Below are positions 1 to 6,969 of a stretch of DNA of 37,157 bases, piece by piece. The position numbers and the translations under genes are program-made. Under the pieces are notes generated by a model, which had not been told where the DNA came from, did not search any database, and saw nothing but the letters and a program-made list of their open reading frames with translations. Origin of the DNA: an uncultured Alphaproteobacteria bacterium (lineage in GTDB: Bacteria; Pseudomonadota; Alphaproteobacteria; Caulobacterales; Hyphomonadaceae); contig CAIKWZ010000027.1 of the NCBI GenBank assembly GCA_903831255.1, positions 1-37,157 on the forward strand, in the 5' to 3' direction. Position 1 is the first letter of the stretch; each line of letters begins with the position of its first letter.

Positions 1-277
1 GATCGGAGATGGGGCGATGAAGTCCTTCATCCGTAAGGCCGATCTCTCTCGGGATCGCTCTGAACAGCGGCCTGAGCGGTTCGCCGTCGGAGACAAGGTG
101 GACGCCCTCGTCACAGCCTTCGACAAGGCGGCCCGCAAGGTCTCGCTGTCGATCAAGGCTCTGGAGGTACGCGAAGAGAAGGAAGCTGTTGAGCAGTACG
201 GCTCGGCAGACTCCGGCGCCTCCCTTGGGGATATCCTGGGCGCAGCTCTCGCTGAGGGCGGCAAGAAGAAAGACTGA
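1..277 (+). CDS. rpsA: 30S ribosomal protein S1, C-terminal fragment (5' end outside window)
   Basis: The frame is open from base 2 and ends at a TGA at 275-277, giving about 91 residues of a protein that begins before the window. It matches the last S1 domain of ribosomal protein S1, which binds mRNA on the small subunit: GFIRK/KSFIRKADLSRDR, then ERFAVGDKVDALVTAFD and the strand KVSLSIKALE, followed by the typical alphaproteobacterial tail with EKEAVEQYG and SLGDILGAAL and a lysine-rich end. The ATG at 17 is internal, because the S1 fold already runs upstream of it. ihfB follows, which is the usual order in Proteobacteria. Confidence is high from the tail sequence alone. Confidence 0.95.
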   Translation, partial: IGDGAMKSFIRKADLSRDRSEQRPERFAVGDKVDALVTAFDKAARKVSLSIKALEVREEKEAVEQYGSADSGASLGDILGAALAEGGKKKD

Positions 278-283
278 TCAAGC

Positions 284-315
284 GGGCCTCCCTCCGTGCG
301 AACGGAGAGAGGCCC
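284..315 (+). terminator. Strong hairpin just after rpsA
   Basis: GGGCCTC (284-290) pairs with GAGGCCC (309-315), and CTCCGT (292-297) pairs with ACGGAG (302-307), leaving one C/A mismatch and a GCGA loop. It starts 6 bases after the rpsA stop. No clean T-tract follows (AGCTTGCGTTGTT), so it may be a rho-assisted terminator or a 3' end stabiliser rather than a textbook intrinsic terminator. Confidence 0.6.
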
Positions 316-334
316 AGCTTGCGTTGTTCCAGGC

Positions 335-388
335 GTCCGCCCGCCTCGCTCGGGCGGACACTGAGGACAGGCCCCGCAAGCGGGGGGC
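335..388 (+). repeat. Two further hairpins in the rpsA-ihfB spacer
   Basis: GTCCGCCCG (335-343) and CGGGCGGAC (351-359) form a perfect 9-bp stem with a 7-base loop. CCCCG (372-376) and CGGGG (381-385) form a second, shorter stem. With the hairpin at 284-315 this makes three stem-loops in about 105 bases between rpsA and ihfB. Function is not known. Confidence 0.55.
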
Positions 389-455
389 ATGAAATTCCGC
401 CGTAGGGTGGCTGAAAACACTTGTGTTTTGGCGGGCTTAGCCGGTAATTGTCCTC

Positions 456-755
456 ATGCTCAGATCTGAACTCATAGAACGTCTGGCTCTTGAGAACCCG
501 TCCCTGAAACTCAGGGAGGTCGAGAGGATCGTAGACGCGATTTTTGATGAGATCGCGTTCGCTCTTGAGAGCGGCCATCGCGTTGAGCTCCGCGGCTTCG
601 GGGCTTTCTCCGTCCGGCGCAGAGATGCGAGGACGGGACGCAACCCTCGGACTGGCGACCCTGTTGCAGTCGAAAGCAAGTCCGTACCGTTCTTCAAGGC
701 CGGTAAGGAGCTTCGCTCCCGTCTCAACAACGGTCAGGATCCTGAAGACCGCTGA
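456..755 (+). CDS. ihfB: Integration host factor beta subunit (HU/IHF family)
   Basis: This 99-residue protein is full length for IhfB, which pairs with IhfA to bend DNA at specific sites. The sequence opens with [15 protein letters not shown], followed by helix [17 protein letters not shown] and the diagnostic DNA-binding arm [27 protein letters not shown] and [11 protein letters not shown]. The Pro at the tip of the arm (NPRTG) is the residue that intercalates in DNA. The ATG at 456 matches the family N-terminus, so no upstream start is needed. It follows rpsA, as in most Proteobacteria. HU is the only realistic alternative, but the [22 protein letters not shown] arm and the rpsA context favour IhfB. 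Confidence 0.94.
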   Translation: MLRSELIERLALENPSLKLREVERIVDAIFDEIAFALESGHRVELRGFGAFSVRRRDARTGRNPRTGDPVAVESKSVPFFKAGKELRSRLNNGQDPEDR

Positions 756-860
756 TCGGCTCGTTTTCTGGACCTCGGCGCCTTGTCGCGTATCGGGAGC
801 TCAGCGCATGATGTCGTCTCAGGTCCGGTTTTGAGCCGGAAACAGAGAGGGGAGAGCTGA

Positions 861-1274
861 GTGTTCAAGGAATTCCGAAACTTCGCCATGAGCGGCAATG
901 TTGTCGATCTTGCGATCGGCGTAATCATTGGCGCGGCCTTTGGCGCAATCGTGTCGTCTCTGGTGAACGACATCATCATGCCCATCATCGGGTTCGCGTC
1001 AGGAGGCATGGATTTTTCGAGCTTCGTTTACACTCTCGCGCCGGCCCGCCTGGGCCCCGATGGCGCGGAGATCGCGGCGGTCACCATCAACTACGGGAAG
1101 TTTATCAATTACGTCCTGACCTTCGTGATCATCGCTTTTGCTCTTTTTTCGGTCGTAAAGGGCATGAATCAGATGAGAAAAGCCGAGACGGCGGCGCCGG
1201 ACGCCCCGCCCGAGCTGTCTGGAGAGGAAAAGCTCCTCACCGAAATCAGGGACTTGATCCGAGCGAAAATGTGA
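861..1274 (+). CDS. mscL: Large-conductance mechanosensitive channel MscL
   Basis: This 137-residue inner-membrane protein opens under membrane tension to release solutes during osmotic downshock. It starts at a GTG (861) preceded by a GAGAGGGGAG ribosome-binding stretch. The N-terminal amphipathic helix MFKEFRNFAMSGN is followed by TM1 (NVVDLAIGVIIGAAFGAIVSSL, about residues 14-35), the NDIIMPIIG turn, a periplasmic loop, and TM2 (INYVLTFVIIAFALFSVVKGMN, about residues 83-105). A charged C-terminal bundle, LLTEIRDLI, ends the protein. Length and topology are standard. Its position between ihfB and trpF is less usual: many alphaproteobacteria have a small LapA-domain membrane protein in that slot. 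Confidence 0.95.
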   Translation: MFKEFRNFAMSGNVVDLAIGVIIGAAFGAIVSSLVNDIIMPIIGFASGGMDFSSFVYTLAPARLGPDGAEIAAVTINYGKFINYVLTFVIIAFALFSVVKGMNQMRKAETAAPDAPPELSGEEKLLTEIRDLIRAKM

Positions 1275-1358
1275 CGTAGAAGCATCAGTAGTAGAGTAGT
1301 GTAGCGTGCAGAAGGGGTGGCCTCAGTGCCGCCCTTTCTTGTTTTCAGGGTCGACGCG

Positions 1359-2084
1359 ATGCCCTCGCCCCCCACCCTCGGACCCGGTGATGAACGCTCC
1401 GCCCCGGGCGCAGAGAGGGTTTGCATCAAGGTTTGCGGCTTACGCTCCCTGGACATGATCGATGTCGCTCTGGAGGCGGGAGCCGACCGCATCGGGCTGG
1501 TGCTGGTCAGCTCAAGTCCTCGCGCCGTCGATTTCACAACCGCCGGAAGGCTCGCCGAGCATGTCGCGTCGGCCGGCCGCGAGGCTTGGGCTGTTGCGGC
1601 CTGGAGCGTCTCGGACGGTCCGCGAGTGGAGGGTCTGGACGCCTTCATTGCGGCCACCCCGCAGATAGCCGCAGTCCAGCTTCACGGCCGTGAAACCCCC
1701 GAGGATATAGCGGATTTCGCGACGCGCTGCCCCGAGGCTCGGATCGTCAAGGCGGTAGGGGTCGCCTCCCGGACCGATCTAAACGGCCTTGCGCGATATG
1801 CAGGCGTGGATGCCTTCCTTCTCGACGCGCGCCCGCCGGCCGGCGCGGATCGAGAAGGCGGCTTTGGTCGTCCTTTCGACTGGTCGATTCTGAACGGCTT
1901 TCGCCCCGAACAGCCCCTTGTGCTCTCAGGAGGGCTGACGCCGTTGAACGTGGCGCAGGCGATCGCCGAAACAGGGCTGACGCAGGTGGATGTCTCCTCT
2001 GGCGTTGAGCAGTCGCCGGGCGTAAAAGACGCACGCAGGATTAGGGATTTCATCTCGGCCGCTCGTGCAGCGGTTCGGCGATAG
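1359..2084 (+). CDS. trpF: Phosphoribosylanthranilate isomerase
   Basis: The enzyme converts N-(5'-phosphoribosyl)anthranilate to CdRP in tryptophan synthesis. The TIM-barrel start CIKVCGLRS carries the catalytic Cys (residue 26 from this start); [26 protein letters not shown], and the phosphate-binding end [10 protein letters not shown] and [15 protein letters not shown] follow the family pattern. I chose the ATG at 1359 because CAGGG sits about 8 bases upstream; a GTG at 1317 in the same frame would add 14 residues with a worse-spaced purine run. Either way there is an unusually long leader (about 21 or more residues) before the first barrel strand. It heads the trpF-trpB-trpA-accD-folC run. 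Confidence 0.93.
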   Translation: MPSPPTLGPGDERSAPGAERVCIKVCGLRSLDMIDVALEAGADRIGLVLVSSSPRAVDFTTAGRLAEHVASAGREAWAVAAWSVSDGPRVEGLDAFIAATPQIAAVQLHGRETPEDIADFATRCPEARIVKAVGVASRTDLNGLARYAGVDAFLLDARPPAGADREGGFGRPFDWSILNGFRPEQPLVLSGGLTPLNVAQAIAETGLTQVDVSSGVEQSPGVKDARRIRDFISAARAAVRR

Positions 2085-2118
2085 CGACAATGCCCTTCAG
2101 AACAGGTTGATCTCCTTC

Positions 2119-3330
2119 ATGTCTCGAGCGAATGCCTGGTCCCAGTGGCCCGATGCGAACGGCAGGTTCGGAGAGTTCGGGGGACGGTATGTCGCCGAGA
2201 CCCTGATGCCGCTCGTTCTCGAGCTCGAGCAGGAGTATGCCCGCGCCAAGGAGGATCCGGCCTTTCAGGCGGAGTTCGACGACCTGCTCACCCACTATGT
2301 CGGCCGCCCCTCGCCGATGTATTTCGCCGAACGTCTGACCGAGCACTTCGGAGGCGCTCGCATCTATTTTAAGCGTGATGAGCTCAACCACACGGGCGCT
2401 CACAAGATCAACAATTGCATCGGGCAGGTCCTTCTGGCCCGCCGGATGGGAAAGACACGGATCATCGCTGAAACCGGCGCTGGCCAGCATGGAGTGGCGA
2501 CCGCCACCATTTGCGCGCGTTTCGGTCTTCCCTGCGTGGTCTTCATGGGCGAGACCGATGTCGAACGTCAGAAACCTAATGTCTTTCGCATGCGACTGCT
2601 GGGCGCCGAGATCGTGCCGGTCTCTTCGGGAACCGGGACGCTGAAGGACGCGATGAACGAGGCTCTCCGCGACTGGGTGACCAACGTATCGACCACCTTC
2701 TATGTGATCGGAACGGCCGCAGGTCCTCATCCCTACCCGATGCTCGTGCGGGACTTCCAGTCCGTGATCGGACGGGAGGCGCGTGAACAGATACTCGCAG
2801 CCGAGGGGCGACTGCCGGATGCGCTGGTGGCGTGCATTGGCGGGGGCTCGAACGCGATCGGACTGTTCCATCCGTTCCTCGAGGATGAAGGGGTTCGCAT
2901 GATCGGGGTTGAGGCGGGTGGGCACGGCGTCAACACAGGACAGCATGCTGCCTCGCTGACCGGGGGGCGGCCCGGCGTGCTTCATGGCAACCGGACCTAT
3001 CTTTTGCAGGATCAAAATGGGCAGATCATCGATGCCCATTCGATTTCGGCAGGGCTCGACTATCCCGGCATCGGACCGGAACACGCCTTCCTTCATGAAA
3101 CAGGTCGAGCAGAATACAGGACCTGCACGGATACGGAGGCGCTCGAGGCATTTCAGCTGTGCGCCCGTCTTGAGGGCATCCTGCCGGCGCTGGAGCCCGC
3201 GCATGCGCTGGCGCGGGTCGGAGAAATCGCACGCGAGCTCGGTCCTGACGGACTGATCGTGATGAATATGTGCGGCCGGGGAGATAAGGACGTCTTCTCG
3301 ATCGCTGCGCATCTCGGCGTGAACATTTGA
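2119..3330 (+). CDS. trpB: Tryptophan synthase beta chain
   Basis: TrpB condenses indole with L-serine in a PLP reaction and works as an alpha2-beta2 complex with TrpA, encoded next door. The 403-residue product begins [25 protein letters not shown]; the PLP lysine is K96 in HTGAHKINN, the GAGQHG substrate loop follows, and the phosphate-binding GGGSNAIG and the C-terminal GRGDKD are present. I use the ATG at 2119, where the family N-terminus begins; an in-frame GTG at 2065 would overlap the end of trpF and add 18 residues with no family match. It lies 34 bases after trpF, so co-transcription is likely. Confidence 0.96.
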   Translation: MSRANAWSQWPDANGRFGEFGGRYVAETLMPLVLELEQEYARAKEDPAFQAEFDDLLTHYVGRPSPMYFAERLTEHFGGARIYFKRDELNHTGAHKINNCIGQVLLARRMGKTRIIAETGAGQHGVATATICARFGLPCVVFMGETDVERQKPNVFRMRLLGAEIVPVSSGTGTLKDAMNEALRDWVTNVSTTFYVIGTAAGPHPYPMLVRDFQSVIGREAREQILAAEGRLPDALVACIGGGSNAIGLFHPFLEDEGVRMIGVEAGGHGVNTGQHAASLTGGRPGVLHGNRTYLLQDQNGQIIDAHSISAGLDYPGIGPEHAFLHETGRAEYRTCTDTEALEAFQLCARLEGILPALEPAHALARVGEIARELGPDGLIVMNMCGRGDKDVFSIAAHLGVNI

Positions 3331-3415
3331 CGATAGAGGCGATCTGTCGCCCGCGCGCGCAGGGCTGCGACGGGTTGCGTGCGGATCGGACGGAATCAGG
3401 CGGATCGGAGCAGCC

Positions 3416-4255
3416 ATGACGGCGGAGCGGATATCGGCGAAATTCGAAGCGTGTCGTTCCGAGGGACGCGCCGCCTTTGTGGCTTACCTGATGGCGGGGG
3501 ACCCGGACCTGGACACGTCCTTCGAGTGCCTGAAGGCTCTGGCTGCGTCGGGCGCCGATATCATCGAACTGGGCGCTCCCTTTACCGACCCGATGGCGGA
3601 TGGGCCGGCCATTCAGAGGGCCGCTCAGAGATCCCTGGCGGCAGGCGGATCCCTGTCGTCCACCCTAGATGTCGCCGCGCGTTTCCGTCTTGAGGATAAG
3701 GTCACACCGCTGATCGTGATGGGATACGCCAATCCCATTTTCTCGATGGGGCTGACGAACTTCGCTGAGCGCGCTGCGGCCGCGGGAGTGGATGGGGTCA
3801 TCACCGTTGATCTCCCCCCTGAGGAGGATGCATCGCTCAGGGAGGCGCTGGCGGCCCATGGTCTAGCCGTCATTCGTCTCGCCACGCCCACAACCACTGA
3901 AGCGCGAATGAAGCGGGTATCTGACGGGGCTGCCGGGTTCGTTTACTATGTGTCGGTTGCCGGCGTGACCGGGGCCGCGGTGGGGGCGGAGGAGGATATA
4001 CGAGAGGGCGTTGAGCGAGCCCGAAGGTTGTCGGGATTGCCCGTGGCGGTCGGTTTCGGGGTACGGACGGGCGAGCAGGCCGCTCGTTTCGCCTGCCTGG
4101 CCGACGGGGTGGTTGTCGGGTCCGCTCTGGTTGAAGAAGTCCGGGCAGCGGTAGAGGACGGGGCGCCGAAGTCCGCTGTCAAGCGAATAACTGTGGTTGC
4201 CCAGTCACTGTCAAACGCCATATCATCAGCCCGTATAGTGCGGAGCATGACTTGA
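3416..4255 (+). CDS. trpA: Tryptophan synthase alpha chain
   Basis: TrpA cleaves indole-3-glycerol phosphate and passes indole to TrpB through the inter-subunit tunnel. The 279-residue sequence shows the barrel motif AYLMAGDPD, the catalytic Glu51 in IIELGAPFTDPMADGPAIQ and Asp62 in the same motif, then PLIVMGYANPIF, GVITVDLPPEE, LATPTT and the phosphate site GVTGA and GFGVRTGEQA. Phe-Thr replaces the more common Phe-Ser in the PFSDP signature. The start ATG at 3416 follows a GGAGCAGCC stretch. Its TGA stop overlaps the accD start codon, which suggests translational coupling to accD. Confidence 0.96.
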   Translation: MTAERISAKFEACRSEGRAAFVAYLMAGDPDLDTSFECLKALAASGADIIELGAPFTDPMADGPAIQRAAQRSLAAGGSLSSTLDVAARFRLEDKVTPLIVMGYANPIFSMGLTNFAERAAAAGVDGVITVDLPPEEDASLREALAAHGLAVIRLATPTTTEARMKRVSDGAAGFVYYVSVAGVTGAAVGAEEDIREGVERARRLSGLPVAVGFGVRTGEQAARFACLADGVVVGSALVEEVRAAVEDGAPKSAVKRITVVAQSLSNAISSARIVRSMT

Positions 4256-5154
4256 ACTGGCTGACGAACCTTCCTCCCGGTCTCAAGTCCATCTTTTCGA
4301 AGAAGGCGGACGCAGACAAAGAGTCCCTCTGGGTCAAATGCCCCAAGACGGGCGAGCTGCTCTACAGGGAGGATCTGGAAGCGGCGATGTGGGTGACGCC
4401 TGCGGGCGCCCACATGCGCGTCTCACCTGAGCAGCGTTTCAAGTACATGTTTGACGGCGGCTTGTGGACCGAGATCCCCATGCCGCCGGTGGTGAAGGAT
4501 CCGCTGAAGTTCAAGGATGACAAGCGCTACATCGATCGACTGAAATCGGCAAAGGCCAAGACCGGCCGTGAAGATTGCATGGTGGCGGCGTTCGGGGAGA
4601 TCGGAGGGCGTCGGGCCGTTATTCTGGTTCAGGATTTCGCCTTCATGGGTGGAAGTCTTGGGATGGCGGCGGGTGAGGCCTTCATAAAGGCCGCTGAGAC
4701 GGCTGTCAGTCGCCGCGCGGCCTTGATCGTGGTGACCGCTTCGGGCGGCGCCCGGATGCAGGAATCCTCCTTTGCCCTGATGCAGATGCCGCGGACGGTT
4801 CTCGCCATCCAGGACGTCAAGGAAGCCAGGCTTCCGTACATCGTCATTCTCGCCGATCCGACCAGCGGAGGCGTCCTCGCGTCCTATGCCATGCTTGGCG
4901 ATGTTCACATCGCCGAGCCAGGAGCTCAGTTGGCGTTCACCGGGCCGCGGGTGATCGAGCAGACCATACGAGAAAAGCTCCCGGAAGGATTCCAGAGGTC
5001 TGAGTTCCTCCGCGAACGGGGAATGGTCGACATCGTGGCGCCGCGCCGCGAACTGGCTGGCACCCTTGCGGTTATACTCGGCATTCTGATGCCCAACGCG
5101 CGCAGTCGAAAGTCCCGCGGTGGGGCGGGTGATTACGCTCTCTCATCAGACTAG
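4252..5154 (+). CDS. accD: Acetyl-CoA carboxylase carboxyltransferase subunit beta
   Basis: AccD forms the carboxyltransferase with AccA (encoded at 35653-36609) and transfers CO2 from biotin to acetyl-CoA, the first step of fatty acid synthesis. The start is a TTG at 4252 whose last two bases are in the trpA stop (TTGA), so initiation is probably weak and coupled. Crotonase-fold motifs are clear: DPLKFKD, DFAFMGGSLGMAAGEA, TASGGARMQESSFALMQM, PTSGGVLASYAMLGD and GPRVIEQTIREKLPEGFQ. The N-terminal zinc ribbon is degraded: only Cys30 remains (KCPKTG), while Thr33, Thr49 and Gly52 occupy the other ligand positions. Similar loss occurs in other alphaproteobacterial AccD. Total length is 300 residues. 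Confidence 0.95.
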   Translation: MNWLTNLPPGLKSIFSKKADADKESLWVKCPKTGELLYREDLEAAMWVTPAGAHMRVSPEQRFKYMFDGGLWTEIPMPPVVKDPLKFKDDKRYIDRLKSAKAKTGREDCMVAAFGEIGGRRAVILVQDFAFMGGSLGMAAGEAFIKAAETAVSRRAALIVVTASGGARMQESSFALMQMPRTVLAIQDVKEARLPYIVILADPTSGGVLASYAMLGDVHIAEPGAQLAFTGPRVIEQTIREKLPEGFQRSEFLRERGMVDIVAPRRELAGTLAVILGILMPNARSRKSRGGAGDYALSSD

Positions 5155-5195
5155 GACTGTGCGCGATCAAGCCGTGAAGTTGAGGATGACGCCTC

Positions 5196-6527
5196 GTGGA
5201 TGGCTCTGACGCGCTTGAAGCCGAGCTGGCGGTGTTTCGCGCCGCCTCAAGAAGGGGCTCGCCCGTATTCAGTCTTGATCTGATCCGTTCGACCCTCCGG
5301 GCCCTGGGCGATCCGCAGGATCAGCTTGGGCCGACGATCCATGTGACGGGTACGAATGGCAAGGGGTCCACGACGGCCTTCCTTCGTTCGCTTGGAGAGG
5401 CCTCGGGCCGCGCCGTCAGCGTCTTTACCTCCCCCCACCTGATAAGCGTGTGCGAACGCATTCGCATTCGCGGCAGGCTGGTGCAGCCGGATCAGCTCGC
5501 CTCCGCCCTGCGGGAGATCCGGGCCGTCTCCGAACGCCTCAGCTACTTTGAGGCGCTGACGGCGGCCGCCTTCCTGCTCTTCTCTCGCAGCCGGGCGGAT
5601 CTCACCCTGATCGAGGTCGGGGCCGGGGGAAGCGGAGACGCCACCAATGTCATGCGGGCGCCCGCGGCCTGTATCGTCACCCCAATCAGCAGGGATCATG
5701 AAGCGATGTTCGGCGTCGAGGGAGTCGCCGCCATCGCTCGCATCAAGTCAGGGATTTTCCGCCGCGGCGTTCCGGCGATCATTGCGCCACAGCCGCCGCT
5801 CGCGCTCGCCGTCCTGCGTGAGCAGGCGCGCGCAGTCGGCTCGCCCCTGTCTTTGGCCGTGAAGGACTGGCGGTGCGGTTGGGATGGCGAGGCATTTGTT
5901 TATGACGGACCCGTTCTCGGGGTCCGAAGCCCGTGGCTCAGCCTTCCAGGACGGCACCAGGCCGTCAACGCGGGCGCCGCTTGTGCAGCGTTCGAGGCGG
6001 TTTGGGGCGCATCGTGCGATGCTGATGCCATGGCGGAGGGGCTGCGGTCGGCCCATTGGCCTGCCCGCCTGCAGCGCCTGGGTCCCGGTCCTCTGACAGA
6101 AGACTATAAGGGAGCGATATGGCTGGACGGGGCCCATAACCCCGCAGGCGCCGAGGCGCTGGCGGCCTCCATTCGCGATCGGCGGCCCGCCCTGGGCGGG
6201 GATCGCGTGAGCGTCATCCTCGCCCTTCAGGCCGCCAAAGATCTTCCAGGCGTGCTCAGACCTCTGTGCGAGAGCGCTGAGGAGATTATCGCCTGTCCGC
6301 TTCCCGACAGTGGAGGCCAGGAAGGCGGCGACGGCGCTGATCCTTCGGCGATCGTCGCGCTCGCCCGGTCTCTCGGCGTCGAGGCGCGACAGGTCGGCGA
6401 TCTCGAAGAGGCGGTCAGGTTATCCAGGTCGGGCGGGGCGCACCGCATCTATGTGTGCGGCTCGCTCTACCTGTGCGGGACGGCTCTCCGGCTAAACGGC
6501 GAGCGGACGGATCCGTCCGCTTTGTAA
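5196..6527 (+). CDS. folC: Bifunctional folylpolyglutamate synthase / dihydrofolate synthase
   Basis: FolC adds glutamate to dihydropteroate and extends the polyglutamate tail of folates. The 443-residue protein starts at a GTG (5196) with GAGGATGAC upstream. The ATP-binding loop is HVTGTNGKGSTTAFLRS (about residues 48-64), followed by TSPHLISVCERIRI, a Mur-ligase central domain with FEALTAAAFLLF, LIEVGAGGSGDATNV and the C-terminal WLDGAHNPAGAEAL. The common G-L-G-G-R-x-D-A-T-N motif is varied to G-A-G-G-S-G-D-A-T-N. It is the last gene of the trp-acc run, 41 bases after accD, in the usual alphaproteobacterial order. Its 3' end overlaps a perfect palindrome (6502-6521). Confidence 0.94.
   Translation: MDGSDALEAELAVFRAASRRGSPVFSLDLIRSTLRALGDPQDQLGPTIHVTGTNGKGSTTAFLRSLGEASGRAVSVFTSPHLISVCERIRIRGRLVQPDQLASALREIRAVSERLSYFEALTAAAFLLFSRSRADLTLIEVGAGGSGDATNVMRAPAACIVTPISRDHEAMFGVEGVAAIARIKSGIFRRGVPAIIAPQPPLALAVLREQARAVGSPLSLAVKDWRCGWDGEAFVYDGPVLGVRSPWLSLPGRHQAVNAGAACAAFEAVWGASCDADAMAEGLRSAHWPARLQRLGPGPLTEDYKGAIWLDGAHNPAGAEALAASIRDRRPALGGDRVSVILALQAAKDLPGVLRPLCESAEEIIACPLPDSGGQEGGDGADPSAIVALARSLGVEARQVGDLEEAVRLSRSGGAHRIYVCGSLYLCGTALRLNGERTDPSAL
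6502..6521 (+). terminator. Palindromic stem-loop at the end of folC
   Basis: AGCGGACG (6502-6509) and CGTCCGCT (6514-6521) form a perfect 8-bp stem around a GATC loop, followed by TTGTAATCGG. It lies inside the last codons of folC. trxA converges from the other strand only 17 bases after the folC stop, so this may serve as a compact terminator for folC. The T-tract is short, so activity is uncertain. A second small stem, TCGCC/GGCGA at 6539-6552, overlaps the trxA stop. Confidence 0.5.
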
Positions 6528-6544
6528 TCGGATCGCTTTCGCCC

Positions 6545-6880
6545 TCAGGCGATGGATCCAGGCGCCGATTCCTTGAGCCATTCCACCATGCGCGTCTTGC
6601 TCATGGCCCCCAGATGGGTCGCGGTCACCTTGCCTTTGTCGAACACCATAAGGGTTGGCAGGCCCCGAACGCCGAACTTTCCGGCCGTCATCGGATTATC
6701 GTCGATATTGAGTTTCACGACCTCGACGGCCTGCCCGTATTCCTCTGCGAGGGCGTCAAGGTGGACGGACACCTGTTTGCATGGGCCGCACCATTCGGCC
6801 CAGAAATCGACCAGGACAGGTTTGGCGGCTCCGAGGACTTCTGCATCGAAGCTATCGTCGGTGACGGATTTGACGCCCAT
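6545..6880 (-). CDS. trxA: Thioredoxin
   Basis: A 111-residue cytosolic disulfide reductase. The active site WAEWCGPCK has the two redox cysteines at residues 31 and 34 from the chosen start, with the buried Asp in VLVDFWAEW and the cis-Pro in VRGLPTLMVFDKG. The ATG at 6880 gives the standard N-terminus MGVKSVTDDSF and has AAGGAG about 9 bases upstream; a longer reading frame to 6946 adds residues without family match. It lies 89 bases downstream of addA on the same strand, so it either ends that operon or has its own promoter in the gap. The gene converges with folC. Confidence 0.95.
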   Translation of the reverse strand: MGVKSVTDDSFDAEVLGAAKPVLVDFWAEWCGPCKQVSVHLDALAEEYGQAVEVVKLNIDDNPMTAGKFGVRGLPTLMVFDKGKVTATHLGAMSKTRMVEWLKESAPGSIA

Positions 6881-6969
6881 GGATCGGGTCTCCTTAAAAT
6901 GTGAACGGCCGGGTTCCGCCGAAGATAGGGACGCCGGTCGTCGCAAGAAACGGTCTTGTCGGAAAGAAT

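Noticed and set aside
2050-3417. Long minus-strand reading frame of 455 codons opposite trpB
   Set aside because: trpB on the plus strand is certain; the antisense frame has no motif, is Arg/His-rich, and is the kind of shadow expected in GC-rich DNA.
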